Source: Deinandra increscens subsp. villosa (Eukaryota; Streptophyta; Magnoliopsida; Asterales; Asteraceae). From it: a stretch of DNA of 64,000 nt. This document shows positions 1-12,190 of the stretch, one piece after another. The notes under the pieces were generated by a model, which did no database searches, was not told the origin of the DNA, and saw only the letters and a program-made list of their open reading frames with translations. The translations under genes and the position numbers were made by a program. The first letter of the stretch is position 1; each line of letters begins with the position of its first letter. Location of the stretch: positions 28,444,454 to 28,508,453 of the forward strand of contig JBCNJP010000012.1 of NCBI GenBank assembly GCA_039602395.1, read 5' to 3'.

Positions 1-716
1 ACTCATCGAGCATGAACCTCTTGATATCTATAGGTAATCGTACCATCGATCTTGTAATTTCCCTCCTTACGCATTGAGTACACCAGGTTATCCATACATT
101 TCTATATATTTATTAACGTTCCTGTCATAACTATCTATAAGGAAGAATATGCGGTGGTAGGCTTAGAAGAGTTTTTACAATTTAAACTTTGGGACGCTCG
201 ACAAACTTCTGGTACACGGATCCTCATCATCCTTTTCAGGGAACTTTTATTGATGAACCCCAGCTTAATTGAACTTAAACCCAATGACCTGCTTTAAATT
301 TTGGATCGTCTTGAAATCCGAAGCGTTATGATATTCGAACTGCACGTACCAAACTCTCAGCGATCTTCACTAAAATGATAAAGCCCAACCCATCTTAATG
401 GTCTTGTGAATGGAAACACCTACACTTTTGTTTCCATAACGTATTGAGGTTTTAATCTCTCGTCGCCCTTTATATTCTAATGTATGGGAGAAAATTGACG
501 AACCTTATTTCTGTTAGAAATATCTAATATGGTTTGACTATAGCTAGTAACGATATGCAGTTGGTACGCCTTCAAGGTGCTGGTAGTGTGGTGGGTTAGC
601 TACGGTACACCCTATATATATATAAGCATTAGTGGCATGTTGAATGTGGGACCAGCTGCCAAGGATTGACGTTAGAGTCATACACAAGAACCTCATTTTG
701 AGAACTCTATTTGACA
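1..716. other. Unassigned sequence left of the hAT insertion
   Basis: No ORF of credible length and no recognisable domain or repeat boundary is seen here. With the hAT element removed, this stretch joins directly to 4173 onward, so both belong to one older sequence, possibly the interior of a decayed Gypsy element whose 3' end lies near 9240. That assignment is an inference. Confidence 0.4.
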
Positions 717-990
717 GGACTATGCAGTGGCGAACCCAGGAATTTTTTTATAGGGTTCGGAATTTTTTGGTGTGTATATTTTTTTTGTTCGTCCACCCTA
801 TATACATTTTTTTTGTCTTTTTTATCGTCCCCCCTATATACAAATAATTTTTTAGACCGTTTCGGTTCGGTTCGGGTCGGGTCGGTGATGGATCAATCGG
901 CATTCGATAACAAAATTACAAAACAAGACAATAATATAAAAAAGTTAGAACAAACTTCGTCATTCCTCAACTTAAATAATTACAAAACAC

Positions 991-3311
991 TTAAACTTGC
1001 TCTCTACGGGTTTTCAATTTTTGGAACCTATCAATCATATTATCTGTAGACACATTTTTATGCAACTCCTTCTCGATATAACATATACAACTATCACTCA
1101 AATTTGAATCTCCAATTCGGTTACGTAAATCAGACTTCACAATCTTCATTACAGAAAAGCATCTCTCAACACTTGATGTTGCCACGGGTAAAACAAGAGT
1201 AAGCTTTAATAAACGGTACACCAATATAAATGAATGGTGTTTTTTTGTTTCAACCATCAATCGTGCAAGACTAGATAAACCATCCAAATTGTGGAACCTT
1301 ATATCTCCTTTCAAATTATCAATGTAGATCGTGAGTTCAACCTTAAGTCTTCTTCTATCTTCTTCATCAAAATCACATGGATACATCTCAGCTAACCGTA
1401 GTATCTTTGGTATATCAAAGGATGCAACATTATCACATGGACTCAAGCAAGCCATACAAGTAAATAACTCAGAAGTTACCTCGTTAAAACGGTTTCCAAA
1501 CTCTTGTATTTGCATATCCACCACCGTGTTGAAACAATCATACTCGTAATAATGTCGACACGTCATGTTTGTATTTTGTATTGGATTTCTTGGGTTAATG
1601 TAGACATCATTCATGTTTACCATTTGAACATTATGTTTATCATAAAAGGAGTTGACCGTCTCAAGAAATGATGGAAAACTATTTAATCTAAAATGCTCAA
1701 GTCCACGCTTGGTTGATGTAACCAATGACATTGCATTCAACAAATCTTGGTCCTTCTTTTGAAGACTTTGAGACAAATTGTTTGTTGAATCAAGAAGGTG
1801 CACCAGTAAATGCAAGTAAAATACAATATCATACCTTCTCAAATCTTCAATAAGTCCTCCCGCTTGTGTGATGTTAGTAGCATTCGAAGACGTTTCTTCA
1901 ACGTATTCAAGAGCTTCAATGATCGAATCATATAAAGTAGCCAAACGAGAAACAGTTTTATAATGTGAATTCCAACGAGTATCTCCCGCCCTTGTGAGAG
2001 AAAGTTCTTGATTCAGACTGGTACCGGTACCAAACTCAATTTCCAAATTCTTTGTTTTCTCTTCCATTTTATTTTTTTTGCGATTCGCGAAGCTTTTCTT
2101 GTCGCTTACAAGATGCACAAATGACATTAGTCAAACACGCGACAGTATTAAAGAACCTTAACACACCCACATGCTTTTTTGCAACCGCCACCACAACTAA
2201 TTAAAGTTGGTGGGCAAAACAATGTACATAAGGCTGAAGGATTTTCTTTTAAGATCAAAGCTCTCAACCCGTTGAACTCACCGGCCATGTTACTCGCACC
2301 ATCATAACCTTGACCTCTTAGTTTACTCAAACTCAATCCATATCGGGAAAATACATCATCAATGGCAGATTTAAGAGATAATGCAGAAGTGTCCATTACA
2401 TGAACAAGACCTATAAACCGTTCTTTTACAAACCCATATTTATCCACATATCGAATAACCACCGCCATTTGTTCCTTTTTTTACACATCACTTGATTCAT
2501 CAACTAGTAAAGAAAACACCTCACCCCCTAGATCTTAAAAAATTTGTTTAAGTACCTCTTCTGCAAAACAATGTTTAATGTCTAGTTGAATTTTAGGAGA
2601 CGTCATCTTACTATTCCCGGGAGCATTCCCTAAAATAACATTGCCAAGATCTTCACTTTGTCTTCCCATTAGATCTAAAAATTCCAAGAAATTTCCTCTA
2701 TTTAAAGAGTCACTTGATTCATCATGACCACGAAAGGGTAAACCTTGGCTCAATAATGTTTTGGCAAGCTCAATCGATGCACTTAATCTAAGTCGATATT
2801 CATGTTTTTGCTTATCACTTTGTTTCACAAACACAGATTCTATCGATTGATTTTTTCTAGTCAAATCCTCACACTTTTTCAATGACTGGTTGTGAATGCT
2901 ATTCACTTGTCCAACATGATGATCAAACCTTTCCTTTTTATTCCAACTATTAAAGCCCTCATCTACAAAAGCATCCTTGTGATTTCCATAGTAATCCTTA
3001 AACAAATAGCAACACAAACAATATGCACGATCATTTGTTTCACTATATTCCAACCAATTTTTAAAACTATCATACCAAGTAGCTTGAAAACGTCTCGACT
3101 CGCCACCAATAATTGTTCGTTTAAAAGATTGAGGTCTTGGTTGAAACGGTCCCTTGTTTAAGTAATATCTTCTAATTTCATCTCGTTGATTAGGATTATA
3201 TGATGTAAGTGGTTTTCGTTCACCGGGATCCCTTGGAAGAGTATTAACATCAACATATTCGGGAGTCTTTGAAGATGAAGATTTCCCTTTGCGCACTACA
3301 AATCGGTCCAT
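991..3311 (-). pseudogene. Broken hAT transposase (ZMYM1-like: TTF-type zinc finger, DUF4371, hAT dimerisation)
   Basis: The likely start is the ATG at 3311 (MDRFVVRKGKSSSS), just after a TAG that could be a splice acceptor. Domains in order are a TTF-type zinc-finger region (YDSFKNWLEYSET, CLCCYLFK), a DUF4371-type catalytic region (VDESSDV, GQGYDGASNMAG) and a C-terminal hAT dimerisation region (LPVATSSVERCFSVMK) ending at 991. Four lesions are readable. There are in-frame TAA stops after LKQIF (about 2533-2535) and after VDESSDV (about 2484). A frameshift follows NPSALC near 2215; reading on in another frame restores VVVAVAKKH and CASCKRQEK. A second shift lies in the A-run near 2068-2078. 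No active protein is expected. In intact relatives the enzyme binds the TIRs and cuts and rejoins the element. Confidence 0.9.
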
Positions 3312-4158
3312 AATCCCTACATAAAAAAACACACAAATCGGTCCAGAATCTGTGTTGAACAAATGACAATTGACAAACAACAAATTAACACTTGATTTCT
3401 TAAACAATTGCATATAAATGTACAAACTACAAACATGTTTTTTTCTTAAAGAATTGCATATAATTATATAAATATACAAATATCAAATATGAATCTGTGT
3501 AACTGTGTTGATTGTTGAACAATTGAAGAAACCTCCACGGCTCCACATGAAAATCTAAACAGAAAATCACAACTTCACAAGATACCTTGATCACTGATCA
3601 GTGGCGGAACCGCGGAAGAAGAAGGAGGCGAGGCGAGAACCGGCGGGGGTGGCTTGATTCCGGCGGGCGGCGGACAGTGGCGAACGTCTTCGATCGAAGA
3701 TCCGTGTGATCTCCGGGCTCCGTCGATCGTCGATCGAAATTCTGATCGGCTGAAGGGCTGATCGCACGGCCGCCGACACTCCCAAATCCCAATCCTCCCG
3801 CTCTTTGTTTCTTCTACGACCGACCACGGACCACAAGCCTAAGTCAACAATTCCTCTTTTTTGGGCCTAAACATTAGAAGTGGGCCTTTATTTAATTTCT
3901 ATTAATATAGTTACTTATATAGATTGTTTTTTTATAGTTTTTTGAATAGATTTCTAATTTATGATTATTAATTATTAGTGATTTTAAAAAAATTTAAACA
4001 TATATATTTTTTTTTTATGTTGTGGGTCTGTGTAAAAATTCTATGGGGTTCGGTCACAAAATTTCTTGGGGTTCGGTTCGTAAAAAATCGGAAAAATAGC
4101 ACACCGCAGAAAAAGTTCATGGGTGTCGGGCGAACCCGTAGCCCACTACCTATGTCTG
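3312..4158 (-). promoter_or_regulatory. 5' region of the hAT transposase
   Basis: On the minus strand this lies between the right TIR and the transposase start. A GC-rich block at about 3600-3800 resembles a 5' exon, and an AT-rich stretch at 3860-4010 could be promoter or intron. I cannot place a transcription start. The minus-strand ORFs across the GC-rich block are not recognisable as proteins. Confidence 0.35.
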
Positions 4159-4172
4159 CCACTGGGACTATG

Positions 4173-6271
4173 TCCTCGACAAAACAGCTTAATGCTACTT
4201 CCTCTGAGATTACAGATGTCTCTCAAGTATTTCTACGAGGAGATGCATAGCCGAAATAATCAAACTCCGTGCTTTCAATTGTGCGAGTTTAGAAGAAATA
4301 AAATCTACTAAAGTGAACTTCTAGTCACGATTCAGTTGTGAGTTCTGACTCAGATGAACGCCAATGTTTTAAAAACCAGAGAATTTTTTTTCTTATTAAT
4401 GACAAGCCGCATGATCGAATGAACAACTCCAAACTTTAGAAGTATGTGTTATGAGGTAGATCGACTTCCGTTTAAGGAAAAACTACTTCTGAATCTACTG
4501 CCCCTTTTGATGAACTTTCTGGCTAGCACTAAAGAGATACCCCCGATCCTTTCCTATGAAAAACATGATTTGACCCCTTGATTTGTGGTATACCTTCACT
4601 AAATCCTAACAAAAGTTCATATGTACAGTTATCCAAAATCGAAACCGCTTTTCAATACCCTGATGCTCTGTGTTTCCAAGACACATGTTTATTTCATGCT
4701 CACGTCGTGCAATATTTTTAGACACTGTTTAAACCAATATTCTGGAAAGAACGATTCATATCGCAGTATGTACGAGAACACTAAGTAGATTGGAACCATT
4801 TGTGAACTTAAGCAATGAAGACCCCTCTTAACGAGATGTTACTCTATGGAACTCTATAACTGTGGACATGTTCATTTCATAATCTGTTGATGTAAATTTA
4901 TTGCCAGATCTTGTCAAGCATGTTGGATATTTCTCTTTAAACATTACAGTATCTATTACGTCAGTTACACCCTCCCAGTTTCTATCTCAACCGGTGCCAT
5001 TCTAAACTCATATGTCATACTTTGGAGTGTTGTTGCGACTACCATACGCTACTACCTCAACACTCACTTGAATTCATGGACTGATCCATTGGCGCTCTTC
5101 GTCTTAATTTTCTATCCAAATACTTGATGCCATGCACCTTTCTGTAGGGCACCGTCGATTATCCGTACCTCACAGTTTACACTTATATTTTGATTGAATT
5201 TTTGCCCTTATTTTTGGACTCTTACCAAGGGTAATATGTATGATGATATGTTGTATGATATTGAACCCCAATTTGAATTTGAACCTAATCGTTTCCATTG
5301 TTACCTGAATAATTCTTAATAGAATTTAGTAAAAAAAATTATTTTTAGAAACAAACTTCTACGGGTTATCTTTCAAAGGAAATGGTAGCACTCGATTTGA
5401 TTACTGTGTGGACCCCGGTCATACTTTCACAAGATTAGTATACTGCCAGCTACGTATCCGTATGTGAATAATTGTTGAAGCATGTTAACCATGATAAAAA
5501 ATTTGCTTGCTTATGACCTTCTCATGAGGTATGTTTACTGAACATATGTGTTTTTGCATGCTAAATTTGAGGATCTAATCTTATGTTTATGGTCTGGAAG
5601 CTGATTGATCATTGAAGTGATGGTTTAAACATAAGTTGTGTAGAATTGCATGATTAGGTATGTGTACGAAACGTGTTAGGAACCAGAAAATGACATGTTG
5701 TGAATGTATTAACCTGATTGAGTATGAAAACCGTACACCATACAAGGTCCTAAGTCTCATACCTCGGTGGGAATGACAAGACTGTGTGAAGTTACCCTGT
5801 CAACTTTGCACCGTATGGGTTGTGTTGGTTAGTTTATAAACTTATATGCTAGAGATATGCCATGTTATATGCTAGTATATATGGTGTTGGGACAATTGTA
5901 TGTGTTGTATGGTAAAACCTTCATGATAGATTGCATGTTAGTATGCGTTGACCATATCAATCATTAAAATAAGCTTTCATAGAGACCCAAATGCCATCTG
6001 AACTATTATTGCATGAAAAGTGATTTTGAATGTTATTACAAATCTTGTGAACTTAATTGGTCATAACTCCATGAAGTACTAAATCAACCAATGAGTCCTC
6101 ATGAATACTTGATTAGTCTTGTGTAATTCTATGTTATTTGCTAGTTGGTGTGCAAATTCAGACGTTTATGTTTTGTTAGACAATGGGTTATTGGACAAAC
6201 ATTGGTTAACTTGATGCACACACAATTTTCTCATACTCAAATTCTTTCCTCTTTAATTCACTTGGGTTATT
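4173..6271. other. Decayed sequence, probably old retrotransposon interior
   Basis: No open frame survives and no motif could be matched to a family with confidence. The block is continuous with 8694-9240 once the solo LTR at 6272-8688 is removed, and that right part ends in a Gypsy-type polypurine/LTR junction. A Gypsy origin is therefore likely but is inferred from position only. Confidence 0.35.
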
Positions 6272-8688
6272 TGTGACGCCCACTCCCAGACTTGGCCCTA
6301 GGAGCGGTCACGCATCGGATTTACTCATGAACACAAGGTACAACAGAGATAACTAAAGCAGCGGAAATAAAAACTTTTATTCATATGCCAATCATTACAT
6401 AGTAAGAGAGACAAATACAAAAGAGAAAAATATCTCCATGCCAGTCTTTGAAAATGTCTTCTCTTGATAGTTTGACATTGTCTTGATAGTGTACGCCCCC
6501 TAGTTCCTACTCACATCTCAGCTTTCCCTTTTCGATCCGATGGTCCAGCCTCATCTGACATACATAACTTAACAAGTCAGCTTACGCTGGTGAGTTCTAA
6601 GTTTTTAAAACTTTACCTTTCGAACACATACTATTTGGGTCAATCAAACCATTTCTGCAAACAGACAATTAAGCATAAAGTATCATAGGTTTACACATAA
6701 TCATCCATATACTTAGTAGATTACATCTACCCTATCTTTCTATAAACCTCGTGAATAGAATAGCCTTCTATAACCTTATCATCTTCGCCTCACATTAAGA
6801 ACCTGTCCTAATGTATCTTTTTGTCACTTCTCGTCTCAAGTACCATCTCGGGGACTAGTGTTGTTTGATCCTCACATGACAGTGGTCTTTCATTCCTGCT
6901 TTGCCGACACTTCAGGAAAAACACTATAAAACTCCCTATTTCAGAAGCCCCCACTTAATACTTGACAACCCTTGTGACCTTACTGATTACCATCCTTAAC
7001 ATGTTCTACTTAGCTAAATAGAACCCTGTTAATGGACATCTTACTTTCCCTGGTGGATTACTACTCTTAAAGACGTCTAATCATCTGATTTAAAACATCT
7101 TCCTAGTAATCCTACTTTCCACTAATCCTTTCATTACTTAATCACTAAAGGCAAGTAACATCGTAAACATTTCACATATATCAATACTTTATAAACAGTA
7201 GAAAGTATTTACACAAGACGTTATGTATATCAGCCCAAAACAGTTTAAAGCATTTAAGCAATATAAAACAGGGCTCGTAGAACTCACCTTAGGTTGCGAA
7301 GTAGTTACTTGGCTTATTCCTTCGTGAATCTAACTTGCTTTAACGTGATGTCCCTAGAAAGACATCCTAGAGATTACAAATGGTCATTAAGACTAACCCT
7401 TTAACCCAAACCCAACCACTTGTTGGTTTAACATTCATTTGTCAAAAATGACCGTTTTGCCCTTTATGGGAAAAAATATTATTTTAGTGATACTTATGAA
7501 GAGGTGCATTCCTATAAATAAACGCTCACTCCGGGATCGCCCAGTGAAGCGTATGCCATGTCCCAGTTGGAATTTATGCGACAACGCCACTATGCCAGAA
7601 ACCCCAGTGTACAGGCGCCACCCTTCCAGTCCGCACCAACTTCTAGATATCCGAGTAACTCGGTACATTCAATACTTTATCAAAACCCATGTTTTAACTT
7701 ATATATACTTAGTACATATATATAATTATGTTCTTTTGTTGAATATCATTACCCTTGCCTAAGCCTTTATGTCCTTGATGAGTGATTCTCATGACCGACC
7801 GTATAGGCGTTATCACGACCAGGAGGCGGGATTACTATGAGATATCACCCATATTTGTGTTTTAGTTTGGTGATGATCATGACCGACCGTATAGGCGTTA
7901 TCACGACCAGGAGGCGGAATTACTATGATCAAAACACCAATGTTTATGTTCTTGTTCTTGGTTTACTTGTTCTTGATAAACCAACATGGTGAAAACATAC
8001 CAAACCTTCTTTAAACATGAACTAACTTAAGGCTTTCTTAAAACATGTTTATTCTAAGGCTCATACCAAATTTCAACCCATGATTCCCACTAGAACTCCC
8101 AATCTCAACAAAACATGTTCAAGAACCTTAATCTTGCATTATTCTTAAAAGGCATATCTAAGTGTTATGAATCATGAAACTAATTGAAGGCTTATGTTAA
8201 ACATACCTTAAATTGATCTATTCCAGAAGATGGGCTCCTAATTCCCTTTGAATCTTTAAAAATGCAAGCTAGAGTGTTCTTGGTGTTCTTGAGGTTTCTT
8301 AGAGGTTTTAGGTTGATTTTAGGTGAATTATCAAGGAAAAATGGATGGATCCATGGTCTATTTATAGCTAAGAGTGTCTCAGATGCTTCTTACAAGTGTC
8401 CTAGTGACTAAGCATGAGAATCGACACCTAGCATGGTGACTAATCATGAGAATTGACACCTAGCATGGTGACTAATCCTTCAAATAACATATATTTATAT
8501 AAACATGTAATTTTTCTTAATAATCTAACCCGATAAACAATTACCTTATGCATAGTTTATTGTTACGCATTTCTTAACATATTAACATGTTAATCACATA
8601 AACACATATACGACACATATTCTCACATATAAAAAAAATATATATAAAAACATATATATTTATTACCTTTAGATTTTGGGGTGTTACA
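6272..8688 (-). mobile_element. Solo LTR, chromovirus-like Gypsy, TSD TTATT
   Basis: Read on the minus strand the LTR starts TGTAACACCCCAAAATC and ends GGGCGTCACA. TTATT is duplicated exactly at 6267-6271 and 8689-8693, so both termini are original and the internal region was lost by LTR-LTR recombination. A TATA box (TATAAATA) lies at 8359-8366. A possible leader intron runs from a GTATGT donor at about 8206 to a TATGTCAG acceptor at about 6555, just after the block AGAACTCACCAGCG that resembles the other chromovirus-like LTRs in the window. Length is 2417 bp. Confidence 0.92.
8359..8366 (-). promoter_or_regulatory. TATA box of solo LTR
   Basis: TATAAATA on the minus strand, about 320 bp from the LTR start and roughly 150 bp upstream of the proposed leader splice donor. 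The position fits a U3/R boundary. Confidence 0.55.
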
Positions 8689-8693
8689 TTATT

Positions 8694-9240
8694 GGTGAAT
8701 GCAAATACCGTAAGTGGAAATGATACACGAAATAAATACCCCACTCTTAGCGTTCGATACGATAGCTGAAGGCTACATGGACATATGATGGTCCCTTCGT
8801 CACATTGCAATTTTGATTTTAGACACTTGTATTGTTGTGTTACTTGTTAGTCATGACCACTCGACATGATCCCCGTAATGCAATCGTTCGACTCTTCACA
8901 TACAAACACTTGATTAGAAAATCATTTCCCATACTTTCGAAATGGAATCCTTTTCGAAATCCTTTACAAATTCGAGATTTCTCTCGCATGTGGTACACAT
9001 TCTTGGATATAACGTTCATCACTCCTTTCGTGGTAGAGAACCTAAATTCTTCTATATGTATTGTTATTTGTTAGTGATTTAAATTTCGGGACGAAATTTC
9101 CTTTCTACTTGGGGATGGTGTCATAACTGGAAAATTTTCTCTTTTCCCTTTTCCCTTTTCCATCATTCCAGCCAATTAATCAGCACACCCCAATCATTAC
9201 TTTAATTTTCGGGACGAAAATTCTTTCAACTTGGAGATGT
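8694..9240 (+). other. 3' end of a Gypsy internal region with a duplicated polypurine/LTR junction
   Basis: Two similar blocks lie in tandem. The block at about 9081-9130 contains TTTCGGGACGAAA, a purine-rich stretch and GTCATAACTGG. The block at about 9204-9252 contains TTTTCGGGACGAAAA, a purine-rich stretch and TTGTGACAACTGG. The CGGGACGAAA sequence is the usual 3' end of Gypsy pol just before the polypurine tract. The second block abuts the LTR that starts at 9241; the first looks like an older, mutated copy of the same junction. Confidence 0.6.
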
Positions 9241-10485
9241 TGTGACAACTGGTAATTTCCAGCTTAACTCCGTTAATAACATGTGTTATCTTTCAATAAC
9301 GTCTGTTACCTCAGTTAACTAGAATAGTTGTATGAGCTAGCACATGAGTCTAGATGTCGGTTAACTGACTTGAATAATTATAATTTATGATCTTATGTAA
9401 ATCATATTTTATGATTTCATGCGAACACTTTGTCATTTTATGCGACGATTACATTTATTATTGTATGTGTTATATAGATATATATACATTACATTTCACG
9501 ATTTTATGTGTTAATGTATTATATAACCACATATGATAAACGTCGTTGGCATCACGTATAGCATTCTATGATTTTATATGAATTACATATATAATTATAT
9601 TGCCGTATTCATGATTTTATGTGAATCAAATTAAGAGTTCGCATATTACAAATATTACACATCAATCTTATTTGGTCAAACACACCTATTCATATGGTTA
9701 AAGTTATTTCCCGTTAACCCCCGTTAGTGTTTGTTGTCGATTGGTAACTTTGAGGGGCCAACTCTGCAACTTCTGAAACTTGTATCTAATAAGACTTCGA
9801 GGGACTACACCTGCAATTACCAAAAGCTCTTTTTCCATTTTGTCAAGTCTTGAGTGACTGAATCCGTCATTTAAACAAACTTGAATTTTAAATGAAATTG
9901 AAACAGTCGACGGTTGCTCTCCGGTAACCACCCTCACTTTATTGCGTCGAGCATTTCAAACGATCAGCCAAATTGATCCAGTAAATCAATACTCTCTCGA
10001 TCATTTGGAGCAACATCAAGTTCTCAAACCCCTCCCGTGAACGACCACCCTTTTGTTTCTCTCCGACGAACTACCGATGAAGGAAATTAAAAAACCGCAT
10101 ACGGTTCCGATCGAATTCTACACCGGCGACCTCCACGATTGAACCACCAGTGCTCGATTGACGTGCATCGCCACCCAGTCACAATCACCAGCGTCTAGGG
10201 GCATCACATGCCCATTTCGAGGGTCGGTTCAGACGAGTTATCGTCTTCATGTCAGGTTCGAGTAGGAAGCAGCGCCATCATCATTTCCGAGTTCAAACCA
10301 TAAATTCGATTCAAGGTACGACTAAAACTCACTATTTCATTCGAAACCTAGCCCTACTGTCCATCGTTCGAAGTTCCTATGAATGTTAATGGCAGATGGG
10401 GCGTGTAGGGTTTTTATTTGGGGAAGATAACACCGGAACCATTAATTTTAAATATTCTGTAAACCAGTTTAAAACATAATTGCTT

Positions 10486-10575
10486 AAATGTCCTGGTGGT
10501 TTAGTTGCTAAATAACCAAGTGAGGGTTGTTGGTTCAAGACCCGGTGACCGTTTATCTTTTTTTTTTTCTTTTTA
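10486..10575 (+). repeat. tRNA-like / SINE-like segment 1
   Basis: The segment has a B-box-like GGTTCAAGACC (10532-10542), an A-box-like TTAGTTGCTAAATAACC upstream, and a T-rich tail (about 10557-10569), the order seen in tRNA-derived plant SINEs. Its boundaries are uncertain. Confidence 0.35.
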
Positions 10576-10659
10576 ATTCTGATTCCCTAACTACCATGAG
10601 TTTCACTTAGGATAAATCTTTTCAAACTGTTTTCAAAACAATAATAGAATCTTTTTCCA

Positions 10660-10745
10660 ATGGGTAGGGTGCTGGTTGATGACCCAAGGGGTCGCGGGTT
10701 CAAACCCAACAACCTTCAAAACTTTTTAAGTTATTTTTTTCCTTC
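10660..10745 (+). repeat. tRNA-like / SINE-like segment 2
   Basis: The segment has a B-box-like GGGTTCAAACCC (10697-10708) preceded by TGGTTGATGACCCAAGG and followed by a T-rich tail near 10734-10740. It resembles segment 1 and could be a second, diverged insertion of a tRNA-derived SINE. Confidence 0.35.
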
Positions 10746-11029
10746 CAATTGTTGTCCTACTTTCTATTACCATATAATTAATCTCTGAACTTTTCCGAAC
10801 GCGCCCCAAGCCTGTAATCATCAAATCCGTTATTGTTGGACCAATACCTCGTATTATGAATTTTTCTGAAGATTAAATTGAAAGTTCCAATACGTTAACT
10901 CGCTTGTTAAACATTGTCTTGCAAACCCATATATACATTTTTCTAGTATACATATTATTTTGGATGAATAGTTAAATGAGAATTTCTACTCGTTTTGAAT
11001 CAACTCATCGATACTTTGTATCACTTTGG

Positions 11030-11030
<1 letters not shown>

Positions 11031-11110
<80 letters not shown>

Positions 11111-11111
11111 T
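11031..11111. repeat. (TAA)27 microsatellite
   Basis: Uninterrupted TAA trinucleotides cover about 81 bp inside the LTR, within the proposed leader intron. The long polyasparagine and polyisoleucine frames over it are translation artefacts. Confidence 0.97.
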
Positions 11112-12190
11112 ATGTTTTAGAATGCGCAAAATATATAAGCACTATACAATTAACTGTGAATATTTTTGGGAAATACCACCGTACAATAAAAGGGTTTTCC
11201 CGATCATTTGAACATGATTGTAATAAACAATCTTGATGGTTAATTTGGATTAAACATCATTATCACTCGTTGCTTTTGGAAACTAACACATACTTCGAGC
11301 CAATGGCATAATTGCCATTGATAAACTGTTTGCTTCAAGAGAGTTCACGACTCTCTTTACGTTACATCCAGTTTGAGATGGTAACGCGCATTGATAAACT
11401 GTTTGCTTCAAGATTAAAGATAAGGCCACTATATATCACATGTTCACTAGAATATTACACCAACTTAAGTCCTTACATTTTGAACCGTTAATAGTGTAAT
11501 AGCGAGATGATATTGAGTAGTACTACTGGGTTTGACAAACCCCACTCAGCGGGCACGAGATACACCACCCGACTGGCGGTCGGACTGAGAACAATGTCAC
11601 CATAAACATACCGTTGCTCTGGTGGGCACGGGGAAGGCAAAATGCGTAGGTTATACCTGCGTGCATTAGTCAGCTTCGGTTACGAACCATTTAGTGACAT
11701 GAACATAGGCTAGCTACCTACGATATGGATTATGCTTTAAATCTTACATTACTATTTACGAACAATAAATGTCATGTTTGTAGGACATTACTTAATTTAC
11801 GGATAAAGACTGTCGTATCCGTGGAACATTTCTATACACTTGTGTATATTTTACTTACGTGAATTCACCAACCTTTGGTTGACACTTCCTCTTTAAACAT
11901 GTTTCTCTCAGGTCATAGGTGTTCGAGTATCACGAGTATGCATGCATGAGCCTTTAAAACCCTGTTATAGTTTTCTATACAATTTATGTTATTTCGAATA
12001 ATAATGTTTTATGCAAATACTGAATCTTTTGTTTATGTTTCCGCATTTGTAAAACTCTGAATTTAAATTTGTAATATAATGAAAATCTTTTGATATTTAA
12101 TGGTTGTTTGGTGTAACTAATGGATTGGGATCCTGGTTTGCTCACACCCTACACGGTAAAACTCCGTTAGTGGAAATTGAGGGTGTGACA

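Larger units (their letters stand above)
725..4164 (-). mobile_element. hAT-superfamily DNA transposon with perfect 8-bp target-site duplication
   Basis: The left end begins CAGTGGCGAACCCAGG and the reverse complement of the right end begins CAGTGGCAGACATAGG, so the element has imperfect terminal inverted repeats of the hAT type. The octamer GGACTATG is present immediately outside both ends (717-724 and 4165-4172), which is the 8-bp duplication expected of hAT transposases. The 3.44-kb interior carries one transposase gene on the minus strand, now broken. The undamaged TSD argues for a fairly recent insertion even though the gene is dead, so the copy may have been mobilised in trans. A further CAGTGGCGGAAC lies inside the element at 3599-3610. 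Confidence 0.93.
9241..12190 (+). mobile_element. 3' LTR of a chromovirus-like Gypsy element
   Basis: The LTR runs from TGTGACAACTGG to GAGGGTGTGACA (2950 bp) and follows directly on a polypurine-type junction, so it is read as the 3' LTR. No matching TSD flanks it, as expected when the left side is element interior. It shares with other LTRs in this window the GTGAATTCACCAAC block (11859-11872), a following TTGACACTT-type stretch ending in TTTCTCAG, and the closing ACTCCGTTAGTGG before the end. A leader intron from GTACGA (10316) to the CAG at 11911 is plausible. It carries a trinucleotide repeat and two tRNA-like segments. Confidence 0.75.

Noticed and set aside
10976..11236. ORFs with long polyisoleucine and polyasparagine runs
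   Set aside because: They are translations of the (TAA)27 microsatellite.
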